Both the position numbers and the translations under genes were made by a program. Below are positions 11,483-25,000 of a stretch of 64,000 nucleotides of DNA, piece after piece. The notes below the pieces were generated by a model. It saw nothing but the letters and a program-made list of their open reading frames with translations, was not told the DNA's origin and did not search any database. The DNA comes from Phaseolus vulgaris (lineage: Eukaryota; Streptophyta; Magnoliopsida; Fabales; Fabaceae). Within the stretch, counting starts at the first letter, position 1, and every line of letters begins with the position of its first letter. The stretch spans positions 2,954,311 through 3,018,310 of the forward strand of contig NC_023758.2 in NCBI RefSeq assembly GCF_000499845.2. The letters are read 5' to 3'.

Positions 11483-13667
11483 ATGAAGTGCCCGTATTGC
11501 TCGGCGGCGCAGGGGCGTTGCGCGACGACGAGCAGCGGGCGTTCGATCACGGAGTGCACGTCTTGCGGGCGCGTAATGGAGGAGCGACAGTCGCATCCTC
11601 ACCACGTGTTCCACATGCGCGCCCAAGATAACCCTCTATGTCTGGTCACATCGGATCTCCCTCTCCCTCTCAATCAGAACGACGACGAGGACCCTTTCGA
11701 GCCCACGGGCTTCATCACTGCCTTTTCCACGTGGTCCCTCGAGCCCAGCCCACTTTACCTTCAGTCATCCCTCTCCTTCTCCGGCCACCTCGCCGAACTC
11801 GAACGCACTCTGGAATCCTCCTCTTCCTCCTCCTCTTCTTCGTCTTCAACGGTTGTGGTTGATAATCTGAGGGCCTACATGCAGATTATCGATGTTGCGT
11901 CAATTCTAGGGTTGGACTGCGACATTTCCGACCACGCTTTTCAGTTGTTCAGGGATTGTTGTTCCGCCACGTGTTTGAGAAACCGCAGTGTGGAGGCGCT
12001 TGCTACTGCCGCTCTCGTTCAGGCCATCAGAGAGGCGCAAGAGCCCAGAACCCTTCAGGTCATTACGTTTCTGCTATGCTAATTTTCCATTTCTTTTTTC
12101 TCTTGTAATTAATATTGTTGAATGGTTGATTTCAATTTTTGTCTTCTGGATGAATGAACGCTTGCATTTTTCTTCAGTGAAAATCAACGGTCGGTCATTT
12201 TTAGGGATTTGTGAAGGAAGAGTCATCGCACTCAAAACAAGTAGCTAGCATTTGAGTTTGCTTTCAGTAGGAAAATACTGCTTGCTTGATATGTTGGATA
12301 GCTGAAAACATTAAAGTTATTGTGATATCTATAATATTGATGCTTGTGTAGTCATATGGCAGGAAATTTCAATTGCAGCCAATGTGCCACAAAAGGAAAT
12401 TGGGAAATACATTAAGATACTTGGTGAGGCTTTGCAGCTAAGTCAACCTATTAACAGCAATTCCATTTCAGTTCATATGCCAAGATTTTGCACGCTTCTT
12501 CAGCTCAATAAATCTGCCCAGGTACCTCTAGTCACATCCCATTTCATGGGTTCAACATTATTTTGTTTCGAAATCTTGAAAGGGTTTATCTATACCTACT
12601 AGCAAAAAGCCATTGAATTTTGCCATGATATGAAATAACTGCTCGGTTTCTCATGCTCTTACATTTGCAAGGTTCTAGAATTTGTTTTCGTTGCTATTTT
12701 CTTTGTAAATCAAAGATGTTGTGATACGTAGAGAATAAAGAATTTACGTCCGTGACAGGATACGGGATATACTTATGATATTGGTGATGTGTACTCATTA
12801 CATTGGTGGACATTGGGTTATACTTTGTTGTCTAAGCACCAATTTTGGTGCATTATTTTATTCTGTACCATATATTATAGAATTCTGAGAACAAGTCCTA
12901 CAATTTTTTTTAAGGAACTGGCTACTCACATTGGAGAGGTCGTGATCAACAAATGCTTCTGTACTCGCAGGAATCCTATTAGCATCTCAGCTGCTGCTAT
13001 ATATTTGGCTTGCCAACTTGAAGACAAACGCAAAACCCAGGCAGAAATTTGTAAGGTGACTGGTCTTACTGAAGTCACTCTCCGTAAAGTGTATAAGGAA
13101 CTATTGGAGAATTGGGATGATTTGCTTCCCTCTAATTACACCCCAGCTGTTCCTCCAGAGAGGGCATTTCCCACAACGATAATTGCTTCTGGCCGTTCTT
13201 CAACACCTAAGGCTGATGCTGGAGAGTCTATCTCTTCTTTGGACTTAGAAAAGTTGACAGATATTAAACCTAGCAAACCTAATGAGGTCTCAGGCATAGT
13301 TCATCAGCCCAGAGGGAAGGATGAGGCTGACGGTAAAAGCAATGATCAAGCAAGCCATTCCACAGTTAATCAACAGCCACCTTTTTGGCAATCCCAGCTT
13401 CCCAGTGGTACCCACAATCATCAGAATGTATTACAAGGAATGGATATTGATGTATTGCAGCGAAGCCACCAACAGCCTGAACACATGGCAGAGGATACAA
13501 ATGGTGCTGCAAACGGTAATTCGATTAAATCAAGCCAACTTTGCAGTCCTCCTGCTTCGAGTGCAAGTTCTGTTATGAGACAGTTTTCAGCTCCCCCTTC
13601 AGCTGGCCCTTCAAATGTTCGATTAGGTCAGTCACCAAAGATAATTCCAGGTTATCCGGATCACTGA
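11483..13667 (+). CDS. PBRP: Plant-specific TFIIB-related protein (pBrp)
   Basis: Three exons (11483-12058, 12363-12521, 12915-13667), all phase 0, encode 495 residues. The N-terminus carries a zinc ribbon with C3-P-Y-C6 and C25-T-S-C28. It is followed by the pBrp-specific linker (EDPFEPTGFITAFSTWSLEP) and two cyclin-fold repeats (about 120-330), including DNLRAYMQIIDVASILGLDC, RNRSVEALATAALVQAIREA, IGKYIKILGEALQLS and RKTQAEICKVTGLTEVTLRK. The C-terminal 150 residues are Ser/Pro/Gln-rich and poorly conserved. Close identity of the core to Arabidopsis pBrp, as I recall it, makes this a true orthologue, not TFIIB or BRF. Arabidopsis pBrp is reported at the plastid outer envelope and in the nucleus when proteasome turnover is blocked. 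A serine run (about residues 112-122) sits in the linker. Both introns have standard GT-AG ends. Confidence 0.95.
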
Positions 13668-14312
13668 AGAGCAATGAATCAAAATGGTTTAGAAAATACA
13701 GGTTCTTGTGCCAACACCTAATCTAGCATGGATAAAATTAGTTTGTCGCTTTTAAGTAATCTATTGTATATATACATATTGTGTCATTTGATTTAATTAT
13801 GTGGTGTGAACTTGAGTGTGGTTATTGCTATAACCTAGAACTGGAAATTCATCGATAACTTAACACTAAGGGTTTGAAACCTATTTGCGTCAGTGCAAGC
13901 AGGGTTCGCTCATACTAACTCGTAACATGTTGTGTATTACTAGTATTGACAAATATTAAGTAAATCACTTCACGTGGTAGGAATTAACCACCTCCAAATA
14001 TGAATAATTTGGATACTTGAAAAGAAACTAACTTTTGTTAGCGTATAGAGCAACTTGGTATTCAACAACAAACACCAATTGATTAGATATTTTGTTAGGT
14101 CCAATAGCTTATAAATATCACCTCATGGAGTATTCAGGTCATCTCATTACACATACTTATCATTTATATCTCTATGTTTGTATTAACTTGAACGTAAGAG
14201 AGTTTCTGCAGATAGACAACCACTCGGTCATCGTCATTAAAGCTCTCGACAACCTTGAAGAAGAGGTCAATCAATTCACATAGCTTGAATTTTCACCTTA
14301 GATTGTTCTTGC
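13668..14312. other. PBRP 3' UTR and intergenic
   Basis: Non-coding downstream sequence. No gene or clear element is seen until the repeat array at 14313. Confidence 0.55.
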
Positions 14313-14503
14313 TCATTCTTGGTAAGAATATTTGGTCATTCTTGGTAAGAATATTTGGTGTCCACCACAGGATTAGCTTAAAAGTATTCCCATACCTCAA
14401 ATTCTATGGTACTCACTTGCTCATTCTTGGTAAGAATATTTGGTGTCCACAATAGAATTAGGGTAAAAGTATTCTCATACCTCAAATTTTATGCTACTCA
14501 CTA
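14313..14503. repeat. Nested tandem repeat (23-bp and 85-bp units)
   Basis: The 23-bp word beginning TCATTCTTGGTAAGAATATT occurs at 14313-14335, 14336-14358 and 14421-14443. The first two are directly adjacent. The second and third begin two 85-bp units, 14336-14420 and 14421-14503, which share GTGTCCAC, TAAAAGTATTC, CATACCTCAAATT and CTACTCAC-like blocks with about 10 percent differences. A small unit was duplicated within a larger duplicated unit. Confidence 0.85.
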
Positions 14504-17500
14504 GATTTCAATATTATTTATATTATCTGTGTCCACTACTAATTAATATTAATTGACTTTGATTTTTTTTTATAATTATGTTCTATATTTTTTACTTGAA
14601 ATTAACATGATTACATCAATAATAATAATAATAATAAATATTAATTTATGTTTATATATTCAACTTTTATGTTGTAGGGTTTAATTTTTATTTTCTTCGT
14701 TTTATTTTTTTTTAACTAAATATTTTTAATTTATTACTTTTTTATTTTTATTTTGTAAAAACTTATTTCTTTATTCATTAATAACTATTTTAAACATTAA
14801 AAATATTTATTTATTTAATGGAAAATAAAAATTATTAATTTTTTATTTTTATTTTTTTACTTTTGAAATGATGTTAGATAGGAAAATAAAAACAAAAAGG
14901 TGCTAAATAGGAAAAAAAATGATGGATGGAGAAATAAAAGTTTAAATAGTGCTATATGAGAGATTGAGTCCATCAATTATACATGTTTTATTATCTCTTT
15001 AAATATAATAGACTTTTTCATATTTCTCCGCTTGTTTCGTCTCATTTTCTATAATTTAATAAATTGAAATTAATTTTTTTGTCATTTTTCTATGACTATA
15101 ATATTTCCATCATTAGAATCAAACAGAGGCGGGTTCAATTTTTTAAATTTTATTATATATATATATAAGTACTTATTTATTTAAGTGTTAATATTTTAAT
15201 AAAATATATGTTTTTATAGTTCTTGTTCTCATTATTAATGTTGTATTTTTTATAGTTGCCGATATAATTGTACTTTTTTTTTAATTATAGATCAAATATT
15301 TGGTAATATATATTTTCTTTTACATTACTATTATTTCTAAGAATTGCAAATAGTTATAATTTTTAATCAAATAACTATTAATTTTCTTTTATTGAGTTAA
15401 AAATAAAAAATTATTTATTAACCTTATTTAATCAGATTTACAAATATTATAATTAATACATTATATTTTGTTAACAAATTTTCTATTTTCATCACTTTTT
15501 TTCTATAATTTTTTGTCGACTTTTTTTTATTTTGTTTTCAGATTTCAATATATCTTCAATATCAAGTGCACATGTTAAATCTTGTGTAGTTATTAGGAAA
15601 ACAAATTAAATAAAGAATGTTTACTGTAATTTATTTTTACAATTACAGTCTTTTGTTAATATATAATAATCCTAAAAAATTCTACTATGTATTTTATTAA
15701 ATAAATACTTTTTTTTGCTAGATAAATATATTATTTAATTGTAATTTTGATTTTGATTTTTTAAAATAACTAAATTCTTATTGAAAGTTTAATATTTTTT
15801 TTTTAAAAAAAATTGTATTCTAAAAAGTCATTTTGTCTAAATTTTTTCATCTAATAAGTATTAATTGAATTTATTCTTTATTTATTTTTAAAAAGTATTT
15901 TTTATTTATTAAGTTAAGTTATTATTAGATTCATTTTTGTATAATTTTCATTATGTGAATTATTTGTGTACAATAAAAAGTACGTCATAGTTAGTAAAAA
16001 AAAAAGAATGATAAAACAAAGTATATAAATATAAAGAATAATAATGAAAAAATTAAACAAGTTATAACTTAATTAATAATAAGCTATTTAATAGTTTGTA
16101 ACTTATCAGTTATAAATCTCTAAAATAAATTATATTCAGTAACTTACAAAATATTTTTATGTTGATTAAATTAATTTATTATCTAGCAATTAACTTACTC
16201 AGCGTATTGTAATAAAACCATTTCTGCTTGTGACCTGTATTTTAAAATTGTTGTAAATCGTTAAATAAATAAATACAAATGGTATAGGTAAGCTGTGATT
16301 ACTCTTGGAGTAGGTGTAGTCACCCTCTATTGAATGTAATGTTGAAAGCCACACACATAATCTTAATTAAATTCTAATTTTTCATTTAGTTGAATTCTTA
16401 TTAAAAAAAAAGTGTTCTATTAACTATTTAAAAAAATTTATATTTTTAATTTTTTTTTCTCATTTAATTTTATTATCAATTAGGGTGATATAACTTATTT
16501 TTTATTGTGATTAGCTATATGTATCCATATAGAAAATCATAAAAAATAGCTTAATTAAATTTTAAATTTGTCACAAATTAAAGTATTTTTAATTAAATTT
16601 ATATTAACAAAGTTCATTATATTGAGTATTTAAAACTTTTATGTGTTAATTGAGTATTTGTTGTTAATTTATGTGATAATTTGATTTTACAGTTTCAAAT
16701 AAAACAACACGAAATTATACAATCAACAAATAAAGTTACTGAACTAACTGTCTGTACGTTATTATTTTGTTGTTTGGTCAAATACTCAATTGAAACAAAA
16801 AAATATATATAAAAAAAATATTAATTATTTTTTTTAATAAATATTCAATAAAAAATACTTAAACAAAAAATTAATTAAATTATTTTCTATATTTTTCAAG
16901 TAAAACAAACAATAATCATGCAAAATAACTATTAGTTGGTGAAAAATATCAGACCATAAAAACTTAATTAAAAAATATAAAAATAAAAACTCAATTGAAA
17001 AATATAAAAGTTCTATATATTTAATAAAATACAAATTTTAAACAAAAAGCTAATTAAGTTTAATCTTAAATATGAATTTAATAGAATACAAAATGTCATT
17101 AATGTAGTATTTATATAAATACGTAAACCAACGGTTTTTTTAACATACTTAATCATTTTTGTTACATATAATATATATTTATATTTAATAGTATCATGAA
17201 AATAAGAGTTTTTTTTATTAAATTTAATACATATAATAAATGTAATAAAGTATTAAATGAAAATTATTTATTACATAATTTAATATACTTTGTACAGTTG
17301 ATATATAAATATATTTATTTGATAATGTTATTAAATATATTATCTTTATGTAATACAATAATTTTATTAAATCTGATCCATTTAAATGAAAAGTATTTAT
17401 TACATAATTTAATGTATTCATTGCAAATAATAAATAAATATGTTTAATAATGTTATCAAACAGATTATATTTATGAAATACAGTAATTTTTATTAAATTT

Positions 17501-19085
17501 AATTCATTTAGCAAGTATAATATATTATTAATGAAAATTAATTATTACAAAATGTAACATATTCATTGTACCTAATATATAATTAAATATAGTAGTGTTA
17601 TTAATATTAACTATTATATTTATGACAAATAACACAAGTATTAAATTTAATACTTGTAATAATTATAATATGTTGATATATGAAGCTTATTTATTGAATA
17701 ATTTAATAACTATATAATATATGATAATAATAATAATAATATACATTTAAAAATGATAATTTTATTATTTAAAAATGTACTTAACAAAACATTTTTAAAA
17801 TATTCTAAATTTATATTGGTGTTTTCATTATTAAATTATAATGAAATTTTTTAATTTCTATGTATTTAAAAATAATTATAGCTAATTGTTGTTGTTGATC
17901 AAAGTATATTTAAAAAAACCAAAGTAAATGCATTAGTTTGATTTTTATTTTTTTCTTATATTACATGTCAACAGTTAATTTAATCGGGTTTACTATAATC
18001 ATTGTAATTTTTATTATTTGGGAGTAATGTAATAAATGGGAAATTATTTACTTTAAATAATTAAACGAGAAGGTAACAGTATTGTTATTAAATTTCAATT
18101 TATGAGATATTTTTCTGTATCGGATAAATCAAGCCCCGTTATTTTATATAAAATGAATAAAACAATGGGATTATTTTATTTATTTCATAATATTGAAAAA
18201 TATAAAATTTAAATTTATTATTATTAAAATTCATGTTTGATTTTAGAGTATAGTAGAAATATATTTGAAAGGTAATTTTGTGACACTTTTTTTTATTAAT
18301 TAATATAATATGAAACTACTTTTGCTGTTTTATCTTATTTTAAAAGTGTTATATATAATCAGACTGTTTATTTTGACAATAATTTTCTTTGAAGTTTATC
18401 TACCGTAAGTTCTGATTAAATGATAATGTATAAAAATTTACAAGAACAATGCATGTGAATTAAGTCCAGATTTAGTTAATGTAAATTAAGTATTAAATTT
18501 TGTTTCTCTTTTAAGGGTAATTCAAATGGAGGATTATAAACATAGAACAAAATTAATTTTCTTTCGTTTAACACTTATTCAATTTTCAGAAATTTTCTTT
18601 ATTCAAACGAAAGGGAAAATTATTAAATGCCTTTTATATTTTAACATATTAAACTTATTAACTTTTATTTAATAAAATTCCCATTAGAGTGTCAATTAAA
18701 AAAACATTCGGAATATCATGTTTGAAAAAGAGATGTTCAAATCAACCAAAATTTAGAAGTTTGTTCACTTTTATAATATTTTTACTTCAATTTTATTTTA
18801 ACAATAATTTTTCTTTGACTAATTTTTTTAATTTTTTTTATGTAATATAATTTCGTTTTTGTTTTTATCCAAATTTTAGAGGATATGGGTGGGAAAAAAC
18901 GTTGGGGTTGATGGTGGTCCCAAGTAGAAAGAAAATAATAATAAGCCGCGCATGAAACGGCACCATATATTATGCAACGTTTGTGGTATGACAACTCATT
19001 TCTGAAGACAGTTTTTCTTACTTCACTTCCCTCTCTTCTTCTTCTTCTTCAATCCTTCTCCTTCCATCAATCTTTCTCTGCATCA
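14504..19085. other. Large AT-rich intergenic region
   Basis: About 4.5 kb of very AT-rich sequence. The small ORFs here are low-complexity and have no family signature. It contains a degenerate tandem array (17220-17720). The last 150 bases (pyrimidine-rich CTTCCCTCTCTTCTTCTTC at about 19026) look like the 5' UTR of the following gene. An ATATATTA motif lies at about 18964. Confidence 0.6.
17220..17720. repeat. Degenerate tandem array, 126-149 bp units
   Basis: Units begin at 17220, 17369, 17495 and 17643, each with an AAATTTAAT/AAATCTGAT-like start. The first three keep the same order of words: ATGAAAAT/ATTTATTACATAATTTAAT, then TATACTTTGTAC or TATTCATTG, then AATAATGTTAT, then TTTATG(T/A)AATACA and TTTTTATT. 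The fourth unit is partial. There is no coding potential. It was recognised by eye, so unit borders are approximate. Confidence 0.7.
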
Positions 19086-22000
19086 ATGGTCAACAAAATT
19101 CCTAGCTCTGCCTCCAAACATCATGTCTGTGTCTCTCTCTTCACTCCTCTCTTCTCTCATTTTCTCCAATTCCTTTCGTTTACATCTTTTATTTTCCTGC
19201 ATTCTTCGTCTTCTTTGAAATCGTATCACAGCGATGGTTCGGAATTGAACTTAGATGATAGTATGATTTCATGCATGAATTGGAAAATTGTCCCTCAATT
19301 TTTGTGCGCACAACAAATAGTAGAATTCACATTTTAGTTTGGGAAATTCGCTCCATGTTTGGTTACCGATACATCCTTTGATCGATGAGCGTCGTTCCTC
19401 TGCTTAATGCATAGGGAGTGAACTTCACATTCCTTGTCTGCTTTTCTGCCACAGCCACACGCGATACTGTGGAGGCAGATTTTATTTTATTTTATTTTTA
19501 TGTAAAGAATAGGGACTTTTGTTTATTGTATGTTTGGAGCAATATTTGTAAGATTATTTTATGCTGTAATATTTACAGAAACATCAGGGAAAGTCAGCAA
19601 TAGATGTTACTAGAAGAACTATGAAGACCAAGATTAAAGTGTTGACAGATCAATTCCATGCTCAGAGAGGGCAATCAGTTAAAGTAAGGGCTTTTTCTTA
19701 ATATATTTTTTAAAAAAAAATTCATTTGCTAGCTTATTTATATTTTAAATATGAGAAAACATTTATCAATTTTTTTATTTTTTATTTATTTTCAGAATAT
19801 AATAGATTTTCTATCAGGAATTGGTTACTGAGCAGTGTGAATCTGTTGCTTAGAATAATTTTTAAAACAAGAAAAATTAGAGTGAAAAGTCCTCTAAGTT
19901 TGCAATTGCATGACTTGATTCTTGAAAATGTTTCTTTGTCCTTTTAATCATCGGCGATGTTATTAGATTAATTTTGTGGAATTAGTATCTAGCTCTTTTT
20001 GGTTTTGTTTTGTTTTGTGGGAAAGTAGACAATGCCTAAAATTTAAAACAAATAGTGAAAATTAAAACATGTTGCAATTTGCTTGCAACTTAGTTTAAAG
20101 TCCTCGAATGTAGTAGTAATGATATATACAATATGTTTAGCGGAAGTCACATTTACTACAAAACGATTATGGTTAAATTTTTGTAAATTTGATGTGCAAA
20201 AGCATCACACTAGAGACAGGACACCCCAACAATGGTGGCGCTTCAAGCTCTACCTATGCTGCACATCTACAATAAAATATACAAAATAATCACGAAGCGG
20301 ATCAAACCAAAAGTCATCATCAAAATTACGCCAACCTGAAAACATGCGCATATTTTTAAAACAATTCTATCAATAAAGTTAGGAACATGATCCCACTAAA
20401 TAATGTTAAGTTTATTATCCAATCCATGCTTAGCTAAGTTATTTGCACAAGAATTTTCTTCCCTGAAATTATTGGAGAACAATGAAAGACCATTGGAAAA
20501 CAAAAAGGTAAACATTTTCTCCATCTCACACGAAGACGCCAAGGGACAATATTTTCCTCATGGAAAAGCCTAGAGAACTAACTATGGGTCTGATTCAAGC
20601 CAAAAATTATTCCGACCATCTCTTTCCGCAGGCTCCAAAGCAAATATAACTATTAAAATTTCAGCAGCAAGTGCAGAATCCACCCCAATGTAGGTTGAGA
20701 AGCCACCTAGGAAATTACTTATATTGTCTCGAACAATACCACTACAGGAGGAGTGCCCAGGATTACCACGAGAATTCCTATCAGTGTTGCATTTGATGCA
20801 ATCTTCTGAAGGAGGAAACCAGTTAATTTCCAAAATTTTAGGAGCTGGAGGGGGACAAATTGGGAATTTTTTTTTTTTCAGAATTCTAAAATCATCCATA
20901 GAAACAGCCCTGTACCTCCTAGAAAGAAGACCTGAGGTAGCTATTTCCAACTTAGTATTTGCAAAAGCCTGACCAATTGATAATGCTGTATTGGAAAATC
21001 TCAGAGTTCCTCATGTACCAAATCATCTATATGATATGAATCTCTCTCAATAAGGTACCAACAACCAATTGTTTATTACGTGAGGAATGAAGAAAGTCCA
21101 AGATATTATACCTGTGGAAACAGACTCACAGTTCCAGTGAAAAATATCTTTAAACCAACTCCAAAACCGTGAAGCAAAACCACAGTGGAAAAAGATGCGT
21201 TGAGAAGTTACCTCCACGCCACCACATAGACTACACAGAGACCACAATACATCCACTTCTACATAAATTTTCATCAATAGTCATTCTGTGATGCACAAGT
21301 CTCCAAAGAAGGAATGACCTAAATGGAGGAATTGTTGGAGACCAAATCATTTTCTTACTAGAAACATACAGCACCAGATTTCACATAAGATATAGCAGCT
21401 TTGAAAGTCAATATCCCATCCTTAGCAGGCCTCCAAATGACTTGATCTTGCTGCACAAGGATCTCAAAGCCCGAAAGTTTATCACATAAAACCAGTAATC
21501 TCTGCAAAACGTTTCCAGGAACTTGTACCAAGTTGGAGCATGTGAAATCTTTTACAGTAGCAGATAGCTACGGATACGAAGTGCTACAACAATCGAGGTA
21601 TCCCGGCACCACACATCATTCCAGAAGTTAATATGAGATCCATTTCCTATCACCCAATATACATTATCATGAACTTCAGGTATGAATCTAGCCAAAGAAG
21701 AAAACAGAAAAGAAGAGTTGTATTTATTTAATGGAGTTCTGTGCTTAAAAAAACAGACATCATCTGAGCCCATTAAGAATCAGAGAACGGTCAATCATTA
21801 AGTTTCATTAATCTTCATTAACCTTTATTAATAGCATATACAGAGCAAATAAAGGACTAATATGGAATGCAAGTTATTAATCTTGCTAATGCAATAAAAT
21901 TGTATCGTTGTCCAAGTTAATCAAATCAACCAATTATGACCACATATATATACACATATAAAGCCTGAGAAGGTAGGCCCTTGCCTGCCCCCTTTTAATA

Positions 22001-25000
22001 CATTCCTAATTGAGAACGACTTGTTTTGAATACACTGCTAACTAGAATGAAATTAATCTTAGTTGTTTTTTCCACAGGAAAAAGTTCAAAGACATTGGAG
22101 GAACCTTGAGCCTCTTTCTCCAACGAGAGTACTATCAGGGAATGAGTATTTGCGGGAAGGGAACGTCAATATGCTGTGTTTGAGAATTAACAATCCTTTA
22201 TGTAAATTCACTGGGTTCCCTGAAGCTACACTAGAGGAGGATCAAATCAATAATGTGGACATATCATCGGCAGAAAGTATTACGATTCCAAACAAGGAAA
22301 AATTACCATCATATACGACTTGGGTATATGTGGCCAGGTGTGTTTGACTTTCAGGTTTCAAAAACTTAATTTCTGCCCAGATAGTTGTCCGATACAACTT
22401 TTGTCATTGGCAAAAATTACAAGCTTCTTCAATTGTATTTTCTTTTAAAATAGAAAATATTATTGATAAATTCGTTTGCAGATTGTATTTTTTATTTTTC
22501 AAGATTTTTCACACTGAACAGAAATGAGAGAATGGTTGATGATCAATCGGTCATAGGAAAATATCAAATGTACTATGACCAAAATAGAGGTGAAATGATG
22601 ATATGCAGTGATAATGAGGAAGAGATACCAAATACCAAGGATGTTAAACATGAATTCACTGAGGCTGAAGATCAAATTCTGAGGTAAAATTAAGATGTAG
22701 ATGTTGTACTTGCATGTTGTAGTTCTAGTTATTTATGAAGAAAAATGGAATTACAAAAGGAGCTGAAGATCCTTATTGAAATTTTTGTTGTGAGTCATAT
22801 ATAAATTTTTAATTTACACATTTGTTTGCTGAACAAAATAGGGGACCTATTGTGGTTTTCCTTCCTCAAGAAATAGGAAATAAGATCTTTATCATCATCA
22901 CACAAGATATCTAAATGAATACCAAAATTTTAACTTATTGGGTATCATTTTTCTGCTTTATTCAAATGTTTGAAGCTTCTCTATTCTAGAATTACTATCT
23001 TGACTCTTGAATATTAGGATGACACTCGAGGAATACGGGTCTACTAAGGAGGTATTGGGTGTCATTAAAGAGATTGTTGAGACTAACGCTTCACAAATTC
23101 AGGTAATCTAGAATAACTTATTTACATGAATATCTATTTTGATGCTCATTAATCCTATTTAATTATTCATGGATATTTTGAACAATCATTTATGTTTTGG
23201 AGTTTTTTTTTTCTTCATTAAAATGTGCAGGAGAGGTACGAAAAACTAAAGGAAAAGAATATGGAGAGTCCGGATCAACATTCTAAAGATTGTCATTGTA
23301 AAGGATGCGAAAATCATCTTGGAATATGTCTGGAGAAAAGCTTGAGTGGTGGTTTAGAAACTTTTGATAAAATCTTCTGTCGTCGATGTTTGGTATATAC
23401 TAAAATATTATCTTCTTGAAATTCTTGTAATTGTCATGATGTTTGATATCATATTAAATATTTTGTATCTATGTATGCTTTTACAATTTCCTTGAGCAGA
23501 TCTTTGACTGTGCAATCCATGGCACTGATCAACCTTTAATATATCTTGTAAGTAGAAATGCTTTATGTTCTTTTCAATTTAATGTGTTCCCAACTACATC
23601 AATAAATTAATTTGATGATTTACTTCCCAGAGCGAAAAACATGTCTGCTCTGAACCTGAAGGTGGTAGGAAACCATGCAGTGATCAATGTTACCTTCTGG
23701 TATTCTTCTTCTTGTTCTTGGTTGATCTAATTAACTTGTTTTTGTTCTGATATTGTTTTTATTAACATTAGCGAGATTGAATTACTTCCATTCCATTTTA
23801 TTTTCATATGTGACTTGAATATTAATAGGGGTTAAGTAAACATTAATAAAAGCTAACAAGAATTAGTAATCATTTTTTTAGTAAATGTGACTACCAATAA
23901 ACATATTATAAATATGTATTTATATATTATCATTATTATAGAATTTGAGGACTTTCAATTACTATCATTATAATATAATTTTATTTTTATGTGTAAAAGC
24001 AATAAATATTTTTGCAGTAGTATTTTTCAAAAAGTTATTTATTATACGCCAGATGTTTAAATATTATAAAGCAAAACAAAAATATCCCTCCTAAAGAGAT
24101 TTCTGGATGCATCCTTAATATAAAAAAAGTAATTTGCCAACTTGAATTGCTATAAATTTTTTTATTGGGAAAAAAAATAATGAAGATATTTCAAGGATAC
24201 ATCAATCCTTATACAAAATATTCAATCCACTCACAGGTACTCAAGAAATCGACCTCATACAAACTAGTAGTTCGAGACATTAATCAAAATAAAAAAAAAA
24301 TGTTAATCTAACCTTTGCAGTTACTCACAACCAAACCTTCAGCTAGATCATCATGAAGACTTCAATATAATTTATAGTTCCCTTCCTTAAAAATCTTTTT
24401 GTTCCTTTGTTTACACAATTCTCCAACTACTGCTACCCATACACAAAAATCAAATGTTGTTGACTGCTTCACTTTCCTTGGTCAATCTAAAGTAGGCAAA
24501 GTGCTTTTTAGGATCATAATACGCTATCGATGTCACCCCCATCCAGTCAAAGCATTTTGTCCACACCAACTAAGCTACATGCACAAACAAAATATATGTG
24601 ACGTTGTTTCTTCTTCCTCCCCACACATACTGCAAAGACTATTCTCCATTGTATTCCTCTCTTCACCAAATTTACTTTAGTTGCTATTTTGTCCTCCAAC
24701 ACCAGCCATAAATTCTTTAATAATAAATGTTTTCCACCATTTAAAAAAATTGTATGCACATATATACTTGCTAAAGCACCACCTTATCTACTTTTGTTAT
24801 ATGTTTGATGAAAAAACAATGTGCTAGGTTGTGAATTGGACTCCATTATTTCATTTTCCCACAGTTAAAGGATATCAGGATTTCGTTTAAAAACTCCGCT
24901 CGTTGATCTTTTCAGGATAAAAGAATTACACCAATGGAAGAGGACTCGACATTGCCTCCTAATGAGCCTCAGAGTTCTTGTAAGCTGAAGAAAGTCCCAG

